Source of the DNA: Bacteroidales bacterium
GTDB taxonomy: Bacteria > Bacteroidota > Bacteroidia > Bacteroidales > UBA932
Direction: 5' to 3'
Length of the DNA: 64,000 nucleotides
NCBI GenBank assembly: GCA_020026275.1
Contig: JAHHQQ010000001.1
Location: 186,001-250,000 of the forward strand
Within the stretch, counting starts at the first letter, position 1. The number at the start of each line of letters is the position of its first letter. Both the position numbers and the translations under genes were made by a program. The notes beneath the pieces were generated by a model. That model ran no database searches. It was given only the letters and a program-made list of their open reading frames with translations, and was not told the DNA's origin. Positions 25,567 through 34,066 of this stretch are shown one piece after another.

Positions 25567-26505
25567 TTATCGTTTGAGACGGACGAAGATGCTCAGCGGC
25601 AGCGCCTTGCCGCAGCGGTCTTTCAAACAGAGTTCTCCGGTCTCGATCTCATACAAGGAAGGGTCCACCTCTCTCAGCTGGAACGCTTCTTTGACCACGG
25701 TCTCACCCAGCAGGGAAGAATAACCGTTGGAATAGAGATTGAGCACCATGAAACTGTTCTCCGGCTCCAGAATATCTGAAACATGACGGAGGATATCAAA
25801 CAAGCATTCGTCAAGTTTCCATTTCTCTCCATCCGGTCCATGTCCATAAGCAGGCGGGTCCAGAATAATTCCCTGATATCGGTTGCCTCTCTTCGCTTCT
25901 CTGCGGGCAAACTTCATGGCATCTTCCAGAACCCAACGGATTCCATCCATACGGCTGGCTTCCATATTTTCGCGGGCCCATGTAATGACCTGCCGGACAG
26001 AATCCAAATGAGTGACATCTGCTCCGGCGGCTCTGGCAGCCAGAGAAGCCCCTCCCGTATAAGCAAAAAGATTAAGTATCTTCGGACGAGGAAGTCCCTT
26101 CTCCATAGCATTCTGACAAAGATCACGAGTCTGACGATAGATATATTCCCAGTTCGGCGCCTGTTCCGGGAACAATCCCACGTGTTTAAAGGAAGTCAGC
26201 CCCAGTCTCATCTTAAATTGAAGTCCCTGTTCAGAATGATACCGGATAAACCATTGCTCATCCATCTTCTTCAATTTCTCCCAAGTACCGCTGTCTTCCT
26301 TACCCGCTTTCCCGAAACCGGCTCCTGTACGGAACCTGGTATGGATCAGACGGTTCCATTCGTGTTCGGACATTGTCTTGTTCCAAATGGCCTTCGGCTC
26401 CGGACGGGCCAGGTAGAAATTGCCAAATCTTTCCAATTTCTCAAAATTGCCGGAATCGACAATCTCGTAATCTTTCCATGCTTCTGATGGGAATTCTATG
26501 CTCAT
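25567..26505 (-). CDS. class I SAM-dependent rRNA methyltransferase, RlmI-like
   Basis: The 312-residue protein resembles the C-terminal methyltransferase part of RlmI (23S rRNA cytosine C5 methylation), without an N-terminal PUA domain. The fold shows motif I as ILNLFAYTGGASLAA (about residue 144), a DxVxxxxxWAREN segment (HLDSVRQVITWARENMEAS), and the catalytic NPPY-like loop IILDPPAYGHGPDGEKWK (about residue 214). The N-terminal 100 residues form a substrate-binding region unique to this Bacteroidetes/proteobacterial group. The exact target base is not known. It has its own TATATTTG promoter, back to back with that of pgk, and a strong terminator. Confidence 0.86.
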   Translation of the reverse strand: MSIEFPSEAWKDYEIVDSGNFEKLERFGNFYLARPEPKAIWNKTMSEHEWNRLIHTRFRTGAGFGKAGKEDSGTWEKLKKMDEQWFIRYHSEQGLQFKMRLGLTSFKHVGLFPEQAPNWEYIYRQTRDLCQNAMEKGLPRPKILNLFAYTGGASLAARAAGADVTHLDSVRQVITWARENMEASRMDGIRWVLEDAMKFARREAKRGNRYQGIILDPPAYGHGPDGEKWKLDECLFDILRHVSDILEPENSFMVLNLYSNGYSSLLGETVVKEAFQLREVDPSLYEIETGELCLKDRCGKALPLSIFVRLKR

Positions 26506-26529
26506 AATTTTCTAATTGATAAGAGACTG

Positions 26530-26537
26530 CAAATATA
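26530..26537 (-). promoter_or_regulatory. -7 element of the RlmI-like gene
   Basis: TATATTTG on the minus strand, 24 bp upstream of the ATG at 26505. It is divergent from the pgk promoter 35 bp away. Confidence 0.6.
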
Positions 26538-26572
26538 GGCATTTTTTCTTATGTTAATTTATTGGAAATTAC

Positions 26573-26580
26573 TACATTTG
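26573..26580 (+). promoter_or_regulatory. -7 element of pgk
   Basis: TACATTTG on the plus strand, 38 bp upstream of the pgk ATG. A -33 TTTG at the standard distance is not evident. Confidence 0.55.
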
Positions 26581-26618
26581 TACGATACTATAAACTGTAT
26601 ATGAAACTTTAATTTTTA

Positions 26619-27878
26619 ATGGATATGCAACAGCACATTGACAGTTATGATTTTGCTGGCAAAAAAGCCATTGTCAGAGTAGATTTCAATGTTCCACTAA
26701 ACGAGAACTTCGAAATTACTGATGACACCCGTATCAGAGCAGCTCTCCCTACTTTGAAGAAAGTTCTTCAGGAAGGCGGCGCACTTATTATCATGTCTCA
26801 TCTTGGAAGACCAAAAGGATTTGATGAGAAATTCTCACTCAAACATATCGTCAACCACGTCTCAGAGAAACTCGGCGTTCCAGTTCAGTTCGCTGAGGAC
26901 TGCATGAAAGCAGACGCACAGGCTGCCGCCCTCAAACCAGGTGAGGTTCTTCTTCTCGAGAACCTGAGATACTACGCTGAGGAGGAAGGCAAACCAAGAG
27001 GACTTGGCGCTGATGCAAGCGACGAGGAAAAGGCAGCTGCCAAGAAAGCCGTCAAAGAAAGCCAAAAAGAGTTTGTAAAGCACCTCGCTTCTTACGCTGA
27101 CTGCTACATCAACGACGCATTCGGTACCGCTCACCGTTCTCACGCTTCCACCGCTCTCATCGCCTCTTACTTCCCTGACGACAAGATGTTCGGCTACTTG
27201 ATGGAAGGCGAAATCAAAGCAATCGACAATGTATTGAAAAACGCCCAACATCCTTTGACCGCCATCATCGGTGGTTCCAAAGTATCTTCCAAACTGGCCG
27301 TTTTGAAGAACCTGGTAGGTAAAGTGGACAACCTCATCATCGGTGGTGGTATGGGTTACACCTTCATCAAGGCTCAGGGTGGCGAGATCGGCTGCTCTCT
27401 TCATGAGGATGACCTCATTCCAGATGCACTCGAGATTCTCGAGGAGGCAAAGAAGAAAGGTGTCAACATTTCCCTTTCAGTAAAAACCGTTGCCGCTCAG
27501 AAATTCAGCAATGACGCTGAGACCAAAGAGTTCGACACTCACCACATCGCAGAAGGCTGGGAAGGCATGGATGCCGCTCAGGAAACTATCGACAACTGGA
27601 AAAAGATCATTATGGACTCCAAGACCATTCTCTGGAACGGTCCAGTCGGTGTCTTCGAGTTCCCTAACTTCGCCAAAGGTACTCTCCAGATCGCTGAGGC
27701 TCTTGCCCAGGCAACCGAGAAGGGAGCGTACACCCTTGTAGGTGGTGGTGACTCTGTCGCTGCTGTTACCAAAATGGGTTATGCCAACAAGGTCAGCTAC
27801 GTTTCAACCGGTGGAGGCGCCATGCTTGAGGCCATCGAAGGCAAGACACTTCCAGGCATCGCAGCTATCCAGGAATAA
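26619..27878 (+). CDS. pgk: phosphoglycerate kinase
   Basis: This glycolytic kinase interconverts 1,3-bisphosphoglycerate + ADP and 3-phosphoglycerate + ATP in the cytosol. It has 419 aa, near the bacterial norm. The N-domain signature VRVDFNVPLN lies at residues 20-29, with SHLGRPKG about residue 65 and the HRSHAST segment about 172. The C-domain has GGSKVSSKLAVL (about 218) and the nucleotide-binding GGGDSVAAV (about 377). A six-residue insert NENFEI follows VPLN, a common Bacteroidetes feature. An ATG two codons downstream is an alternative start. It is monocistronic, with a hairpin terminator after it. Confidence 0.97.
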   Translation: MDMQQHIDSYDFAGKKAIVRVDFNVPLNENFEITDDTRIRAALPTLKKVLQEGGALIIMSHLGRPKGFDEKFSLKHIVNHVSEKLGVPVQFAEDCMKADAQAAALKPGEVLLLENLRYYAEEEGKPRGLGADASDEEKAAAKKAVKESQKEFVKHLASYADCYINDAFGTAHRSHASTALIASYFPDDKMFGYLMEGEIKAIDNVLKNAQHPLTAIIGGSKVSSKLAVLKNLVGKVDNLIIGGGMGYTFIKAQGGEIGCSLHEDDLIPDALEILEEAKKKGVNISLSVKTVAAQKFSNDAETKEFDTHHIAEGWEGMDAAQETIDNWKKIIMDSKTILWNGPVGVFEFPNFAKGTLQIAEALAQATEKGAYTLVGGGDSVAAVTKMGYANKVSYVSTGGGAMLEAIEGKTLPGIAAIQE

Positions 27879-27899
27879 TCTTGCGCGCATAACTGATAA

Positions 27900-27933
27900 A
27901 AAGGAGGAAGACGTCAAAATATCTTCCTCCTTT
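27900..27933 (+). terminator. rho-independent terminator after pgk
   Basis: Twelve-base perfect arms (AAAGGAGGAAGA at 27900-27911; complement at 27922-27933) enclose a 10-base loop. The 3' side is T-rich (TTTCTT). It lies 22 bp after the pgk stop. Confidence 0.8.
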
Positions 27934-27980
27934 CTTCAATTCAACTGTCCAGCTATCCTTTTCCTGACATCATCTGCAAC

Positions 27981-29057
27981 ATGAAACCTAGTCTCTTATC
28001 TTTCTTTTCCCTTTTTATCGGTCTCTTGCTACCAGTATCACTCCAAGGACAAAACCTGTTATGGGACGTTGACTTCAAATTCGGTTTTGACAACAGAGAA
28101 TATAGCCAAAGCCAGAACATTCCTTCCGGAACTCATTTCGGCGCGAACTGCATACCTAAAGTAGGATTAGGATTTGAAGAAAGGCATTCCATCTATGTCG
28201 GCATGGATTTCAACCGTCATTTCGGTAAAATCAACCCTTCCTATTCTGCAAAAGCCTTGCTTTACTACCAGTATGCAGGGGACCATCTATTCATCAATGC
28301 GGGAGCCTTCCCCAGCAAAAACAGAAAAGGATATTACCCGTATGCTTTCCAGGGAGAATATCGCTTCTTTGACAATGTCCATGAAGGGGCACTCATCAGC
28401 TACACCGACCACGGCTGGTTAGCAGAAGCAACCGCCAATTGGACTGGACTCCAACAGGAGGACAACCGGGAACGTTTCCTCGTTTCTGCCTTTCTGCAAT
28501 ACCAGAATATAGATTTCCCCTATCTCTATCCTGCCGTGTCCTTCATGATGCACCATTATGCATGCAGCAAGAAAGCCTTGAATGTAGTAGACAATGTATG
28601 GCTCTTTCCTTATATCGGCGTGGACCTTTCTTCACTCCTTCTCGCCAAAATGAAACTGAACGGAAAGTTCGGATACATCCAAACCTTCCAGAATGACCGG
28701 AGAACCGAAACGGGCTATGTCCGTCCGGGCGGTTTCAATGGAGAACTCACTTTTGAATACAAGGGCTTCGGTGTCCGAAACCTTCTCTATCTGGGAAAGA
28801 ACCTGCAACCTTTCTTCGAGTCTGAAGACGGAAATGGAATGCAATACGGGACCGACCTCTATCTGGGAAGCCAGTTCTACGGCACCCGTTCCGGTGTCTA
28901 TGACCGGGTGGACCTGTACTATACCTATCATCTCAATGACATGCTGAACCTTTCCGTCATTTCCGCACAGCATTATGACGGATATCACTGGAACTGGCAG
29001 CAGCTCGTCAAGATGACGGTCAACCTCAACAATTTCAATTTCAAGAAGAAAAAATAA
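27981..29057 (+). CDS. unknown secreted/outer-membrane protein, beta-rich
   Basis: I do not recognise a family. The 358-residue product starts with a Sec signal (MKPSLLSFFSLFIGLLLPVSLQGQ-N). The rest is rich in aromatic residues and alternating strands (FNGELTFEYKGFGVRNLLYL, DLYYTYHLNDMLNLSVI), which looks like an outer-membrane beta-barrel or a large beta-sandwich. A segment DGNGMQYGTDLYLGSQFYG resembles substrate-binding surfaces of sugar-related barrels, but this is only visual. It ends with NLNNFNFKKKK rather than a terminal aromatic residue, so classical BAM insertion is uncertain. It lies between the pgk terminator and convergent trmN6, with no clear promoter. Confidence 0.6.
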   Translation: MKPSLLSFFSLFIGLLLPVSLQGQNLLWDVDFKFGFDNREYSQSQNIPSGTHFGANCIPKVGLGFEERHSIYVGMDFNRHFGKINPSYSAKALLYYQYAGDHLFINAGAFPSKNRKGYYPYAFQGEYRFFDNVHEGALISYTDHGWLAEATANWTGLQQEDNRERFLVSAFLQYQNIDFPYLYPAVSFMMHHYACSKKALNVVDNVWLFPYIGVDLSSLLLAKMKLNGKFGYIQTFQNDRRTETGYVRPGGFNGELTFEYKGFGVRNLLYLGKNLQPFFESEDGNGMQYGTDLYLGSQFYGTRSGVYDRVDLYYTYHLNDMLNLSVISAQHYDGYHWNWQQLVKMTVNLNNFNFKKKK

Positions 29058-29060
29058 GAC

Positions 29061-29813
29061 CTAGGCCCAGAGATAGAAGTCTTTCACCAGACGGACGTAC
29101 TCTTCGGTGTAGTTTCCTCCTTCCTGCAAAACCAGTTCTTCCTGGACGGGTTCTGCGGACAGGTCTTTCTGTCCTTTGAGGAATTCCACGACAATGCGTG
29201 CAGGAAGTTTCCGGGGTGTGGTCCGGACACGCAGGATGCGGATCGGGAACAAAGAGCACATGCGTCCGTATCGGAGCAGCGGCTTTTCCACATCGGACGG
29301 CAGAATCAGGGCTAGACAGCCACCCACATTAAGATTTCTCGTAGAGTAATCCATCAGCTCCTTATAGGACAGGCTGTCGGTATGGCGGGCCGTGTTGCGG
29401 CGGATTTCGGGGGCTTTCAGCGAACAGTCGAAATAGGGTGGGTTGGACACAATGAGGTCCCAGCCGGCGGTCCCGTCGCTTTCTTCGGACAGGGCGCCCA
29501 GGTCGATGTGTCGGGCTTTCAGGTGCTCCTTCCAGGGGGATTGGCTGAAATTCTCTCCGGCCTCCTCCGCAGAAGCGGAGTCGATGTCAATTCCTTCTAT
29601 CTGGAAGGCAGGGCAGCCGCGCTGAGACAGGCGTTGCGCCAGCATGAGCGCAATGGTCCCGGTGCCGGTACCGACATCGAGCACCTGCAACGTTTCCGCT
29701 TCGGGAAGACGGTCCAGAGATACCGATGCGCCCAGCAGCACTCCGTCCGTATTGACTTTCATGGCCGAACGGACGTTGGTGACTTCAAATTTCTTGAAAC
29801 GGAATACGCTCAT
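29061..29813 (-). CDS. tRNA1(Val) adenine-37 N6-methyltransferase
   Basis: This SAM-dependent enzyme of the TrmN6 (YfiC) family makes m6A37 in tRNA1(Val). Motif I is VLDVGTGTGTIALMLAQRL (about residue 44). The catalytic NPPY is in DLIVSNPPYFDCSL (about residue 118), the canonical pattern for exocyclic-amino methylation. The N-terminus FRFKKFEVTNVRSAMKVNTDGVLLG is the family hallmark. Length 250 aa is normal. It starts one base after the lolD stop and converges on the unknown gene at 27981-29057. Confidence 0.9.
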   Translation of the reverse strand: MSVFRFKKFEVTNVRSAMKVNTDGVLLGASVSLDRLPEAETLQVLDVGTGTGTIALMLAQRLSQRGCPAFQIEGIDIDSASAEEAGENFSQSPWKEHLKARHIDLGALSEESDGTAGWDLIVSNPPYFDCSLKAPEIRRNTARHTDSLSYKELMDYSTRNLNVGGCLALILPSDVEKPLLRYGRMCSLFPIRILRVRTTPRKLPARIVVEFLKGQKDLSAEPVQEELVLQEGGNYTEEYVRLVKDFYLWA

Positions 29814-29814
29814 A

Positions 29815-30474
29815 TCACTGCTGGATGAATTGTCCGTCTTTCATGAAGAGGGAGCGGTCGCACATGGCGGCCAGCTGCGGATCGTGCGTGACGATCACGA
29901 TGGTCTGGCCCATCTTGTCCCTCAGTTCAAAGAAGAGATTGTGGATTTCCTGCTTGGTGACACTGTCCAGATTGCCGGATGGTTCGTCTGCGAAAAGTAC
30001 GGCAGGATGGTTGACCAGGGAACGGGCGATGGCGACACGCTGCTGCTCACCTCCGGAGAGTTCGGAAGGCTTGTGGCTGATTCTTTCTCCCAATCCCATG
30101 GTCTGCAGCAAGGAAAGGGCTTCTGCACGCGCCTCCTTCTCCTTCGCTCCACCTATCAGGGCTGGAATCATGACATTTTCCAGAGAAGTGAATTCAGGAA
30201 GCAGATGATGGAACTGGAAGACGAAGCCGATTCTGCGGTTGCGGAAGACGGAAAGGTCGTTTCTGCCCAATTTGAGAACATCTACCCCGTCAATGATCAG
30301 GTGGCCGCTATCCGGGGTGGACAATGTGCCCAGAATCTGGAGCAAAGTGGACTTGCCTGCTCCGGAGGCTCCCATGATGGACACTACCTCCGCTTCATTT
30401 GCCTGAAAATCAACTCCTTTCAGCACCTTCAATGGGCCGAAAGACTTTTCTATGCCTGTTGCTTCTATGATCAT
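29815..30474 (-). CDS. lolD: lipoprotein-releasing ABC ATPase, LolD-type
   Basis: This ATP-binding subunit of a LolCDE/MacB-like transporter has 219 aa. Walker A is MGASGAGKSTLL (about residues 35-45), the signature is LSGGEQQRVAIAR (about 138) and Walker B is VLFADEPSGNLD (about 158), followed by the H-loop VTHDP. The SGNLD after the Walker B is the LolD/MacB/FtsE hallmark. The membrane permease (LolC/E-like) is not next to it, which is common in Bacteroidetes. It probably supports lipoprotein release from the inner membrane. trmN6 follows after one base. Confidence 0.88.
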   Translation of the reverse strand: MIIEATGIEKSFGPLKVLKGVDFQANEAEVVSIMGASGAGKSTLLQILGTLSTPDSGHLIIDGVDVLKLGRNDLSVFRNRRIGFVFQFHHLLPEFTSLENVMIPALIGGAKEKEARAEALSLLQTMGLGERISHKPSELSGGEQQRVAIARSLVNHPAVLFADEPSGNLDSVTKQEIHNLFFELRDKMGQTIVIVTHDPQLAAMCDRSLFMKDGQFIQQ

Positions 30475-30539
30475 GACTCCTGAATTTTAGTTCAAAACTT
30501 CATAAAGATAAAAATTATTTGAAAATTTATCGTAAAAAT

Positions 30540-30570
30540 TTTGTTTTATTAAAAAACGGGCGTATATTTG
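30540..30570 (+). promoter_or_regulatory. promoter of tRNA-Pro
   Basis: TTTG (30540-30543), 19 bases, TATATTTG (30563-30570): the best match to the Bacteroidetes consensus in the window. It lies 53 bp upstream of the tRNA. A 7-bp hairpin (30574-30580 with 30588-30594) follows in the transcribed leader. Confidence 0.85.
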
Positions 30571-30623
30571 CAATCCCTTAAAACAAGTAAGGGACCTGAG
30601 GGGAAAACCTGAAGGTACATAAT

Positions 30624-30697
30624 CGGGGTGTGGCGCAGTTGGCTAGCGCATCTGGTTTGGGACCAGAGGGTCCTGTGTTCGAGTCACAGTACCCCGA
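30624..30697 (+). tRNA. tRNA-Pro, anticodon TGG
   Basis: A 74-base cloverleaf: acceptor CGGGGTG pairs with TACCCCG, the D arm is GCGC...GCGC, the anticodon stem TCTGG/CCAGA encloses the loop TTTGGGA with TGG at the centre, and the T arm CTGTG/CACAG carries TTCGAGT. The discriminator base is A. The CCA end is not encoded, so it must be added. It is a single tRNA gene with its own promoter and terminator. Confidence 0.97.
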
Positions 30698-30703
30698 CTT
30701 TCT

Positions 30704-30734
30704 AAGAGTCACTTTTTCAAGTGACTCTTTTTTT
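30704..30734 (+). terminator. rho-independent terminator after tRNA-Pro
   Basis: Eleven-base perfect arms (AAGAGTCACTT and its complement) enclose TTTC and end in a T7 run. It begins 6 bases after the tRNA and also separates it from the convergent mntP end. Confidence 0.93.
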
Positions 30735-30746
30735 GTACCCTTCTTT

Positions 30747-31313
30747 CTACATTTCCGTCAGGTGCTCGATCAGAATCTTGGTACCGGTCGCGATGAGGAT
30801 CACTCCACCCAGCAGTCCTGCCCAGGACTTGTACCGTGCGCCACAGACGTGTCCGATCCGCAGTCCCAGACAAGACAATAGGAATGTGACGGCCGTTATG
30901 ACAAATGCCGCCAGCCAGATGTCCACTTCCAGAAAAGCGAATGAAATTCCTGCCGCCAGCGCATCGATGCTGGTAGCCAAGGCCAGCACAAACATGTTCC
31001 AGGCGGTGAAGTCATAGACGGCCTTGGACGAGGTGTCCTCCTTCTTGAAGGAGCTCAGGATCATTTCGACACCGATCAGTCCCAAGAGGACAAAGGCGAT
31101 CCAATGGTCCACAGACTTGATGAAGGAAGCGAAGCCGATGGCAATGAAATAGCCCAGAATCGGCATCAGTCCCTGGAAGCCGCCGAACCAGGTGCCGGCA
31201 AGCATATAATGCCGGAATTTCAATCTGCCGACGGAAAGACCGGCCGCCACCGACACGGCAAAGGCGTCCATCGCCAGTCCGAGCGCAAACATTATGATTT
31301 CCCAAATAGTCAT
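30747..31313 (-). CDS. mntP: manganese efflux pump MntP
   Basis: This six-helix inner-membrane exporter of Mn(II) has 188 aa. The two DUF204 repeats carry the acidic motifs GLAMDAFAVSVAAG (about residue 12) and LALATSIDALAAGISF (about residue 110), which supply the metal-site aspartates. In many bacteria mntP is controlled by MntR or a yybP-ykoY riboswitch; the 43-bp gap here to the transketolase gene is too short for that riboswitch, and no operator was recognised. It may be co-transcribed with the transketolase genes. Confidence 0.93.
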   Translation of the reverse strand: MTIWEIIMFALGLAMDAFAVSVAAGLSVGRLKFRHYMLAGTWFGGFQGLMPILGYFIAIGFASFIKSVDHWIAFVLLGLIGVEMILSSFKKEDTSSKAVYDFTAWNMFVLALATSIDALAAGISFAFLEVDIWLAAFVITAVTFLLSCLGLRIGHVCGARYKSWAGLLGGVILIATGTKILIEHLTEM

Positions 31314-31356
31314 TTTCTATATCCAATTATTTTCTGTCATTTCTGGCGATTTCCTG

Positions 31357-32313
31357 TTATTTCCGGCGGCTCATCACCTTCTCGGCCGCCCTTACGATAT
31401 GGCCGGCATCCAACCCTGCCCAGCTCATCAGTTCTTCGGCCGTTCCGGACTGACCGAACGCATCTCCCCCATTCACGAACTCCATCGGCACCGGATTGGT
31501 CCGCACGACCAGACCGGCAATCAGTTCGCCCAAGCCTCCGGAGAGGTTGTGCTCTTCCGCCACGACGGCCGCACCAGTCTTTCTGAGTGACGAGAGAATG
31601 GTCTGCTTGTCCAGAGGCTTGATGGTCGCAACATCGATCACTTCTGCCTCCACGCCCTTTTCTTCGAGAATCCGGCACGCCTCCAGCGCTTCCCAGACCA
31701 GATGTCCTGTCGCCAGAAGGGTCACATCCCGCCCTTCTTCCAGTACGAGGGCCTTCCCAATCTCAAATTCCTGGTCTTCTGGGGTGAAATCCGGAACGAC
31801 CGGACGACCGAAGCGGAGATAGACTGGCCCGTCATACCGGGCAGCCGCCAACGTCGCCGCCTTGGTCTGAGTGTAATCGCACGGATTCAGCACCACCATT
31901 CCCGGCAGTGCCCTCATCAGCGCCACATCCTCCATCGCCTGGTGGGTCGCTCCGTCCTCTCCTGCGGAAAGGCCGGCATGGGAGGCGGCTATCTTGACAT
32001 TGGCCTGTCCCAATGCAATTTCCTGACGGATCTGGTCATAGACACGGCCAGATATGAATTCGGCGAAAGAGCCGGCAAAAGGAATCTTCCCGGCAATGGC
32101 CAGGCCGGCTGCCACGCCAATCATATTGGACTCGGCAATTCCACATTCGACAAAACGCTCCGGAAATCGGTCGGCAAAGGCATCCATGTGAAGGGAATCC
32201 CTCAAATCTGCCGTCAGAGCCACGATACGTCCGTTCTCTATAGCTGCTTCCAACAAGCCGTCCCCGAAGCCGCTACGGGTCAATTTCAGCCCTCTATTCG
32301 TATATTTCTTCAT
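31357..32313 (-). CDS. transketolase, C-terminal subunit
   Basis: The 318-residue subunit contains the pyrimidine-binding and C-terminal domains of a split transketolase. The catalytic glutamate is in VECGIAESNMIGVAAGLA (about residue 57), followed by the KIAASHAGLSAGEDGATHQA segment (about 108) and the C-terminal GHLVWEALEACRIL domain. The enzyme interconverts pentose and hexose/triose phosphates with thiamine diphosphate. Its start overlaps the N-terminal subunit gene by 20 bp, so translation is coupled and the two act as one enzyme. Confidence 0.92.
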   Translation of the reverse strand: MKKYTNRGLKLTRSGFGDGLLEAAIENGRIVALTADLRDSLHMDAFADRFPERFVECGIAESNMIGVAAGLAIAGKIPFAGSFAEFISGRVYDQIRQEIALGQANVKIAASHAGLSAGEDGATHQAMEDVALMRALPGMVVLNPCDYTQTKAATLAAARYDGPVYLRFGRPVVPDFTPEDQEFEIGKALVLEEGRDVTLLATGHLVWEALEACRILEEKGVEAEVIDVATIKPLDKQTILSSLRKTGAAVVAEEHNLSGGLGELIAGLVVRTNPVPMEFVNGGDAFGQSGTAEELMSWAGLDAGHIVRAAEKVMSRRK

Positions 32314-33175
32314 CTGGATAATCTCCCATGGTTTCTTCCAACTGGCTCAATGCCATTTCACATTCCACTTCGGAAGGGGATTTGCCGTGCCATTCATTGG
32401 TTCCCTGCATGAAATCCACTCCCTGTCCCATTTCGGTCCGGAACAGGATGACTGTCGGCTGCCCCGTCCCCCTATTGGCCCTCGCCTCACCGAACGCCTC
32501 CAGGATGGAGCCAAAATCATGTCCGTCCGCCACCAGTACCTTCCAGCCATAGACCGCCCACTTTCGTGGAAATGCCTCTTCGCCGGCTGCATCCTCCATC
32601 GGTCCGTCGATTTGCTGTCCATTCCAGTCAATCAGGGCAATGAGATTGTCCAGATGGTGATTGACAGCGAACTGTGCCGCTTCCCAGATCTGGCCTTCCT
32701 CACATTCCCCGTCTCCGCAGAGGACATAACAGAAATGTTCATCCCCGTCGATTTTCTTGGCCAGGGCAAAACCGGCCGCAGCAGAAAGCCCCTGACCAAG
32801 CGAACCGGAAGTCTGGACAACTCCCGACAGGTGACCGTCTACGGACGGACAGCCCTGAATCGGCGATCCGAACCGGCGGAAACCGCCCAGCAAGGACAGA
32901 GGGAAATAGCCTGAACGAGCCAGGACAGAATAGAGGACAGGAGACATGTGTCCAGCAGACAGATGAAACACATCTTGTCCGGAGCCGCTTCTGTCCCAAT
33001 TCTGAGGATCGTGTTCCATCACCTGGAAATACAGGGCGACCAGGATATCGGCACTGCTCATGGAGCCGCCGGGATGACCCGAATGTGCCGCCGACACCAT
33101 CCTCACGATGTCCCTGCGGACTTGTGAGGAGATCTTCTCCAATCTTTCTATGGTTTCTTTACTGTTTGCTGTCAT
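32294..33175 (-). CDS. transketolase, N-terminal (ThDP-binding) subunit
   Basis: The 293-residue subunit carries the diphosphate-binding domain: HSGHPGGSMSSADIL (about residue 31), VQTSGSLGQGLSAAAGFAL (about 118) and the ThDP motif GDGECEEGQIWEA...N (about 148). Together with the following gene it makes a complete split transketolase, a form common in Bacteroidetes and Firmicutes. It lies downstream of nagB and the LacI regulator, so it may channel amino-sugar or pentose carbon, though a hairpin (33199-33230) may partly separate it from nagB. Confidence 0.92.
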   Translation of the reverse strand: MTANSKETIERLEKISSQVRRDIVRMVSAAHSGHPGGSMSSADILVALYFQVMEHDPQNWDRSGSGQDVFHLSAGHMSPVLYSVLARSGYFPLSLLGGFRRFGSPIQGCPSVDGHLSGVVQTSGSLGQGLSAAAGFALAKKIDGDEHFCYVLCGDGECEEGQIWEAAQFAVNHHLDNLIALIDWNGQQIDGPMEDAAGEEAFPRKWAVYGWKVLVADGHDFGSILEAFGEARANRGTGQPTVILFRTEMGQGVDFMQGTNEWHGKSPSEVECEMALSQLEETMGDYPDEEIYE

Positions 33176-33198
33176 CTTCTGTCTCTTTTAAACAATGA

Positions 33199-33230
33199 CC
33201 TCGAAAACCTTCCTTCAAAGATTTCCGAGG
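33199..33230 (-). terminator. possible terminator or attenuator after nagB
   Basis: A 13-bp stem with two G-U type pairs (CCTCG... and ...CGAGG) and a 6-base loop follows the nagB stop by about 25 bp. The T-run after it on the minus strand is poor, so it could be partial or only stabilise the nagB message. Confidence 0.45.
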
Positions 33231-33256
33231 CCTATGTCAAATAATGTCAATCCCGA

Positions 33257-34051
33257 TTATTTGGACTCCACTTTCTCAAGAGCCTTGAAATATTTGTATG
33301 AATTGACTTTCAGTTCACCTGCTGAAGCCTCATCCAGGACAATGGTGCCTGCTGGGTGGTTCTGCATAGCAGAAAGAGTCACGTAGTGGCTCATAGGGCC
33401 TTCAATAGCAGCCTGAATTGCTTTTGCTTTCTTAGGACCGAAACCGAGAACGACTACTTCCTTTGCGCTCATCACGGTTGCAACACCTACTGACAAAGCC
33501 TGTTTAGGCACTTTGTTCATATCGTTGTCGAAGAAACGGGAGTTCACAATCAAAGTGTCCTCTGTCAGAGTAACGATACGGGTACGGGATGAGAAAGAAG
33601 AGAATGGCTCGTTGAATGCGAGGTGGCCGTCTTCACCGACACCGCCCAAGAAGAGGTCGATACCGTCAGTAGCGGCGATAGCAGCCTCATAGTCTGCACA
33701 TTCCTTCTCCAGATCAGGAGCATTGCCGTTCAGGATATGGATATTCTCTGCTGGCTCATCAATGTGGTCGAACAGATATTTATGCATGAATGACCAGTAG
33801 CTCTCAGGATGACTCTGAGGGAGGCCAACATATTCGTCCATATTGAAGGAGATGACGTTCTTGAAAGAAAGTTCACCTGCCTTGACCATACGGATCAATT
33901 CTGCATAAGTCTCGATAGGGGTTGAACCTGTGCAAAGACCAATTACGAATGGCTTGTCTGTAATGGCAGCCTTTTCTTTGATTTTGGCTGCGATATAATG
34001 CGCTGCCCAAAGAGAACCTTCAGAGTGGTTGTCTCGAATAATTACTTTCAT
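33257..34051 (-). CDS. nagB: glucosamine-6-phosphate deaminase
   Basis: This active-looking isomerase/deaminase turns glucosamine-6-phosphate into fructose-6-phosphate and ammonia. The E. coli catalytic set is present at the same numbering: D72 in SFNMDEYVGLP, D141 and H143 in GGVGEDGHLAFNE and E148 in FNEP. The phosphate loop is CTGSTPIETYAEL. Length 264 aa is normal. It follows the NagB-like/PIG-L fusion gene by 15 bp and is in the LacI-controlled cluster. The intact residues here contrast with the replaced ones in its neighbour. Confidence 0.96.
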   Translation of the reverse strand: MKVIIRDNHSEGSLWAAHYIAAKIKEKAAITDKPFVIGLCTGSTPIETYAELIRMVKAGELSFKNVISFNMDEYVGLPQSHPESYWSFMHKYLFDHIDEPAENIHILNGNAPDLEKECADYEAAIAATDGIDLFLGGVGEDGHLAFNEPFSSFSSRTRIVTLTEDTLIVNSRFFDNDMNKVPKQALSVGVATVMSAKEVVVLGFGPKKAKAIQAAIEGPMSHYVTLSAMQNHPAGTIVLDEASAGELKVNSYKYFKALEKVESK

Positions 34052-34066
34052 GATTACTATCTATTT

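Noticed and set aside
31314..31356. Possible manganese riboswitch upstream of mntP
   Set aside because: Only 43 bp separate mntP from the upstream gene, too little for a yybP-ykoY aptamer, and no such structure is visible.
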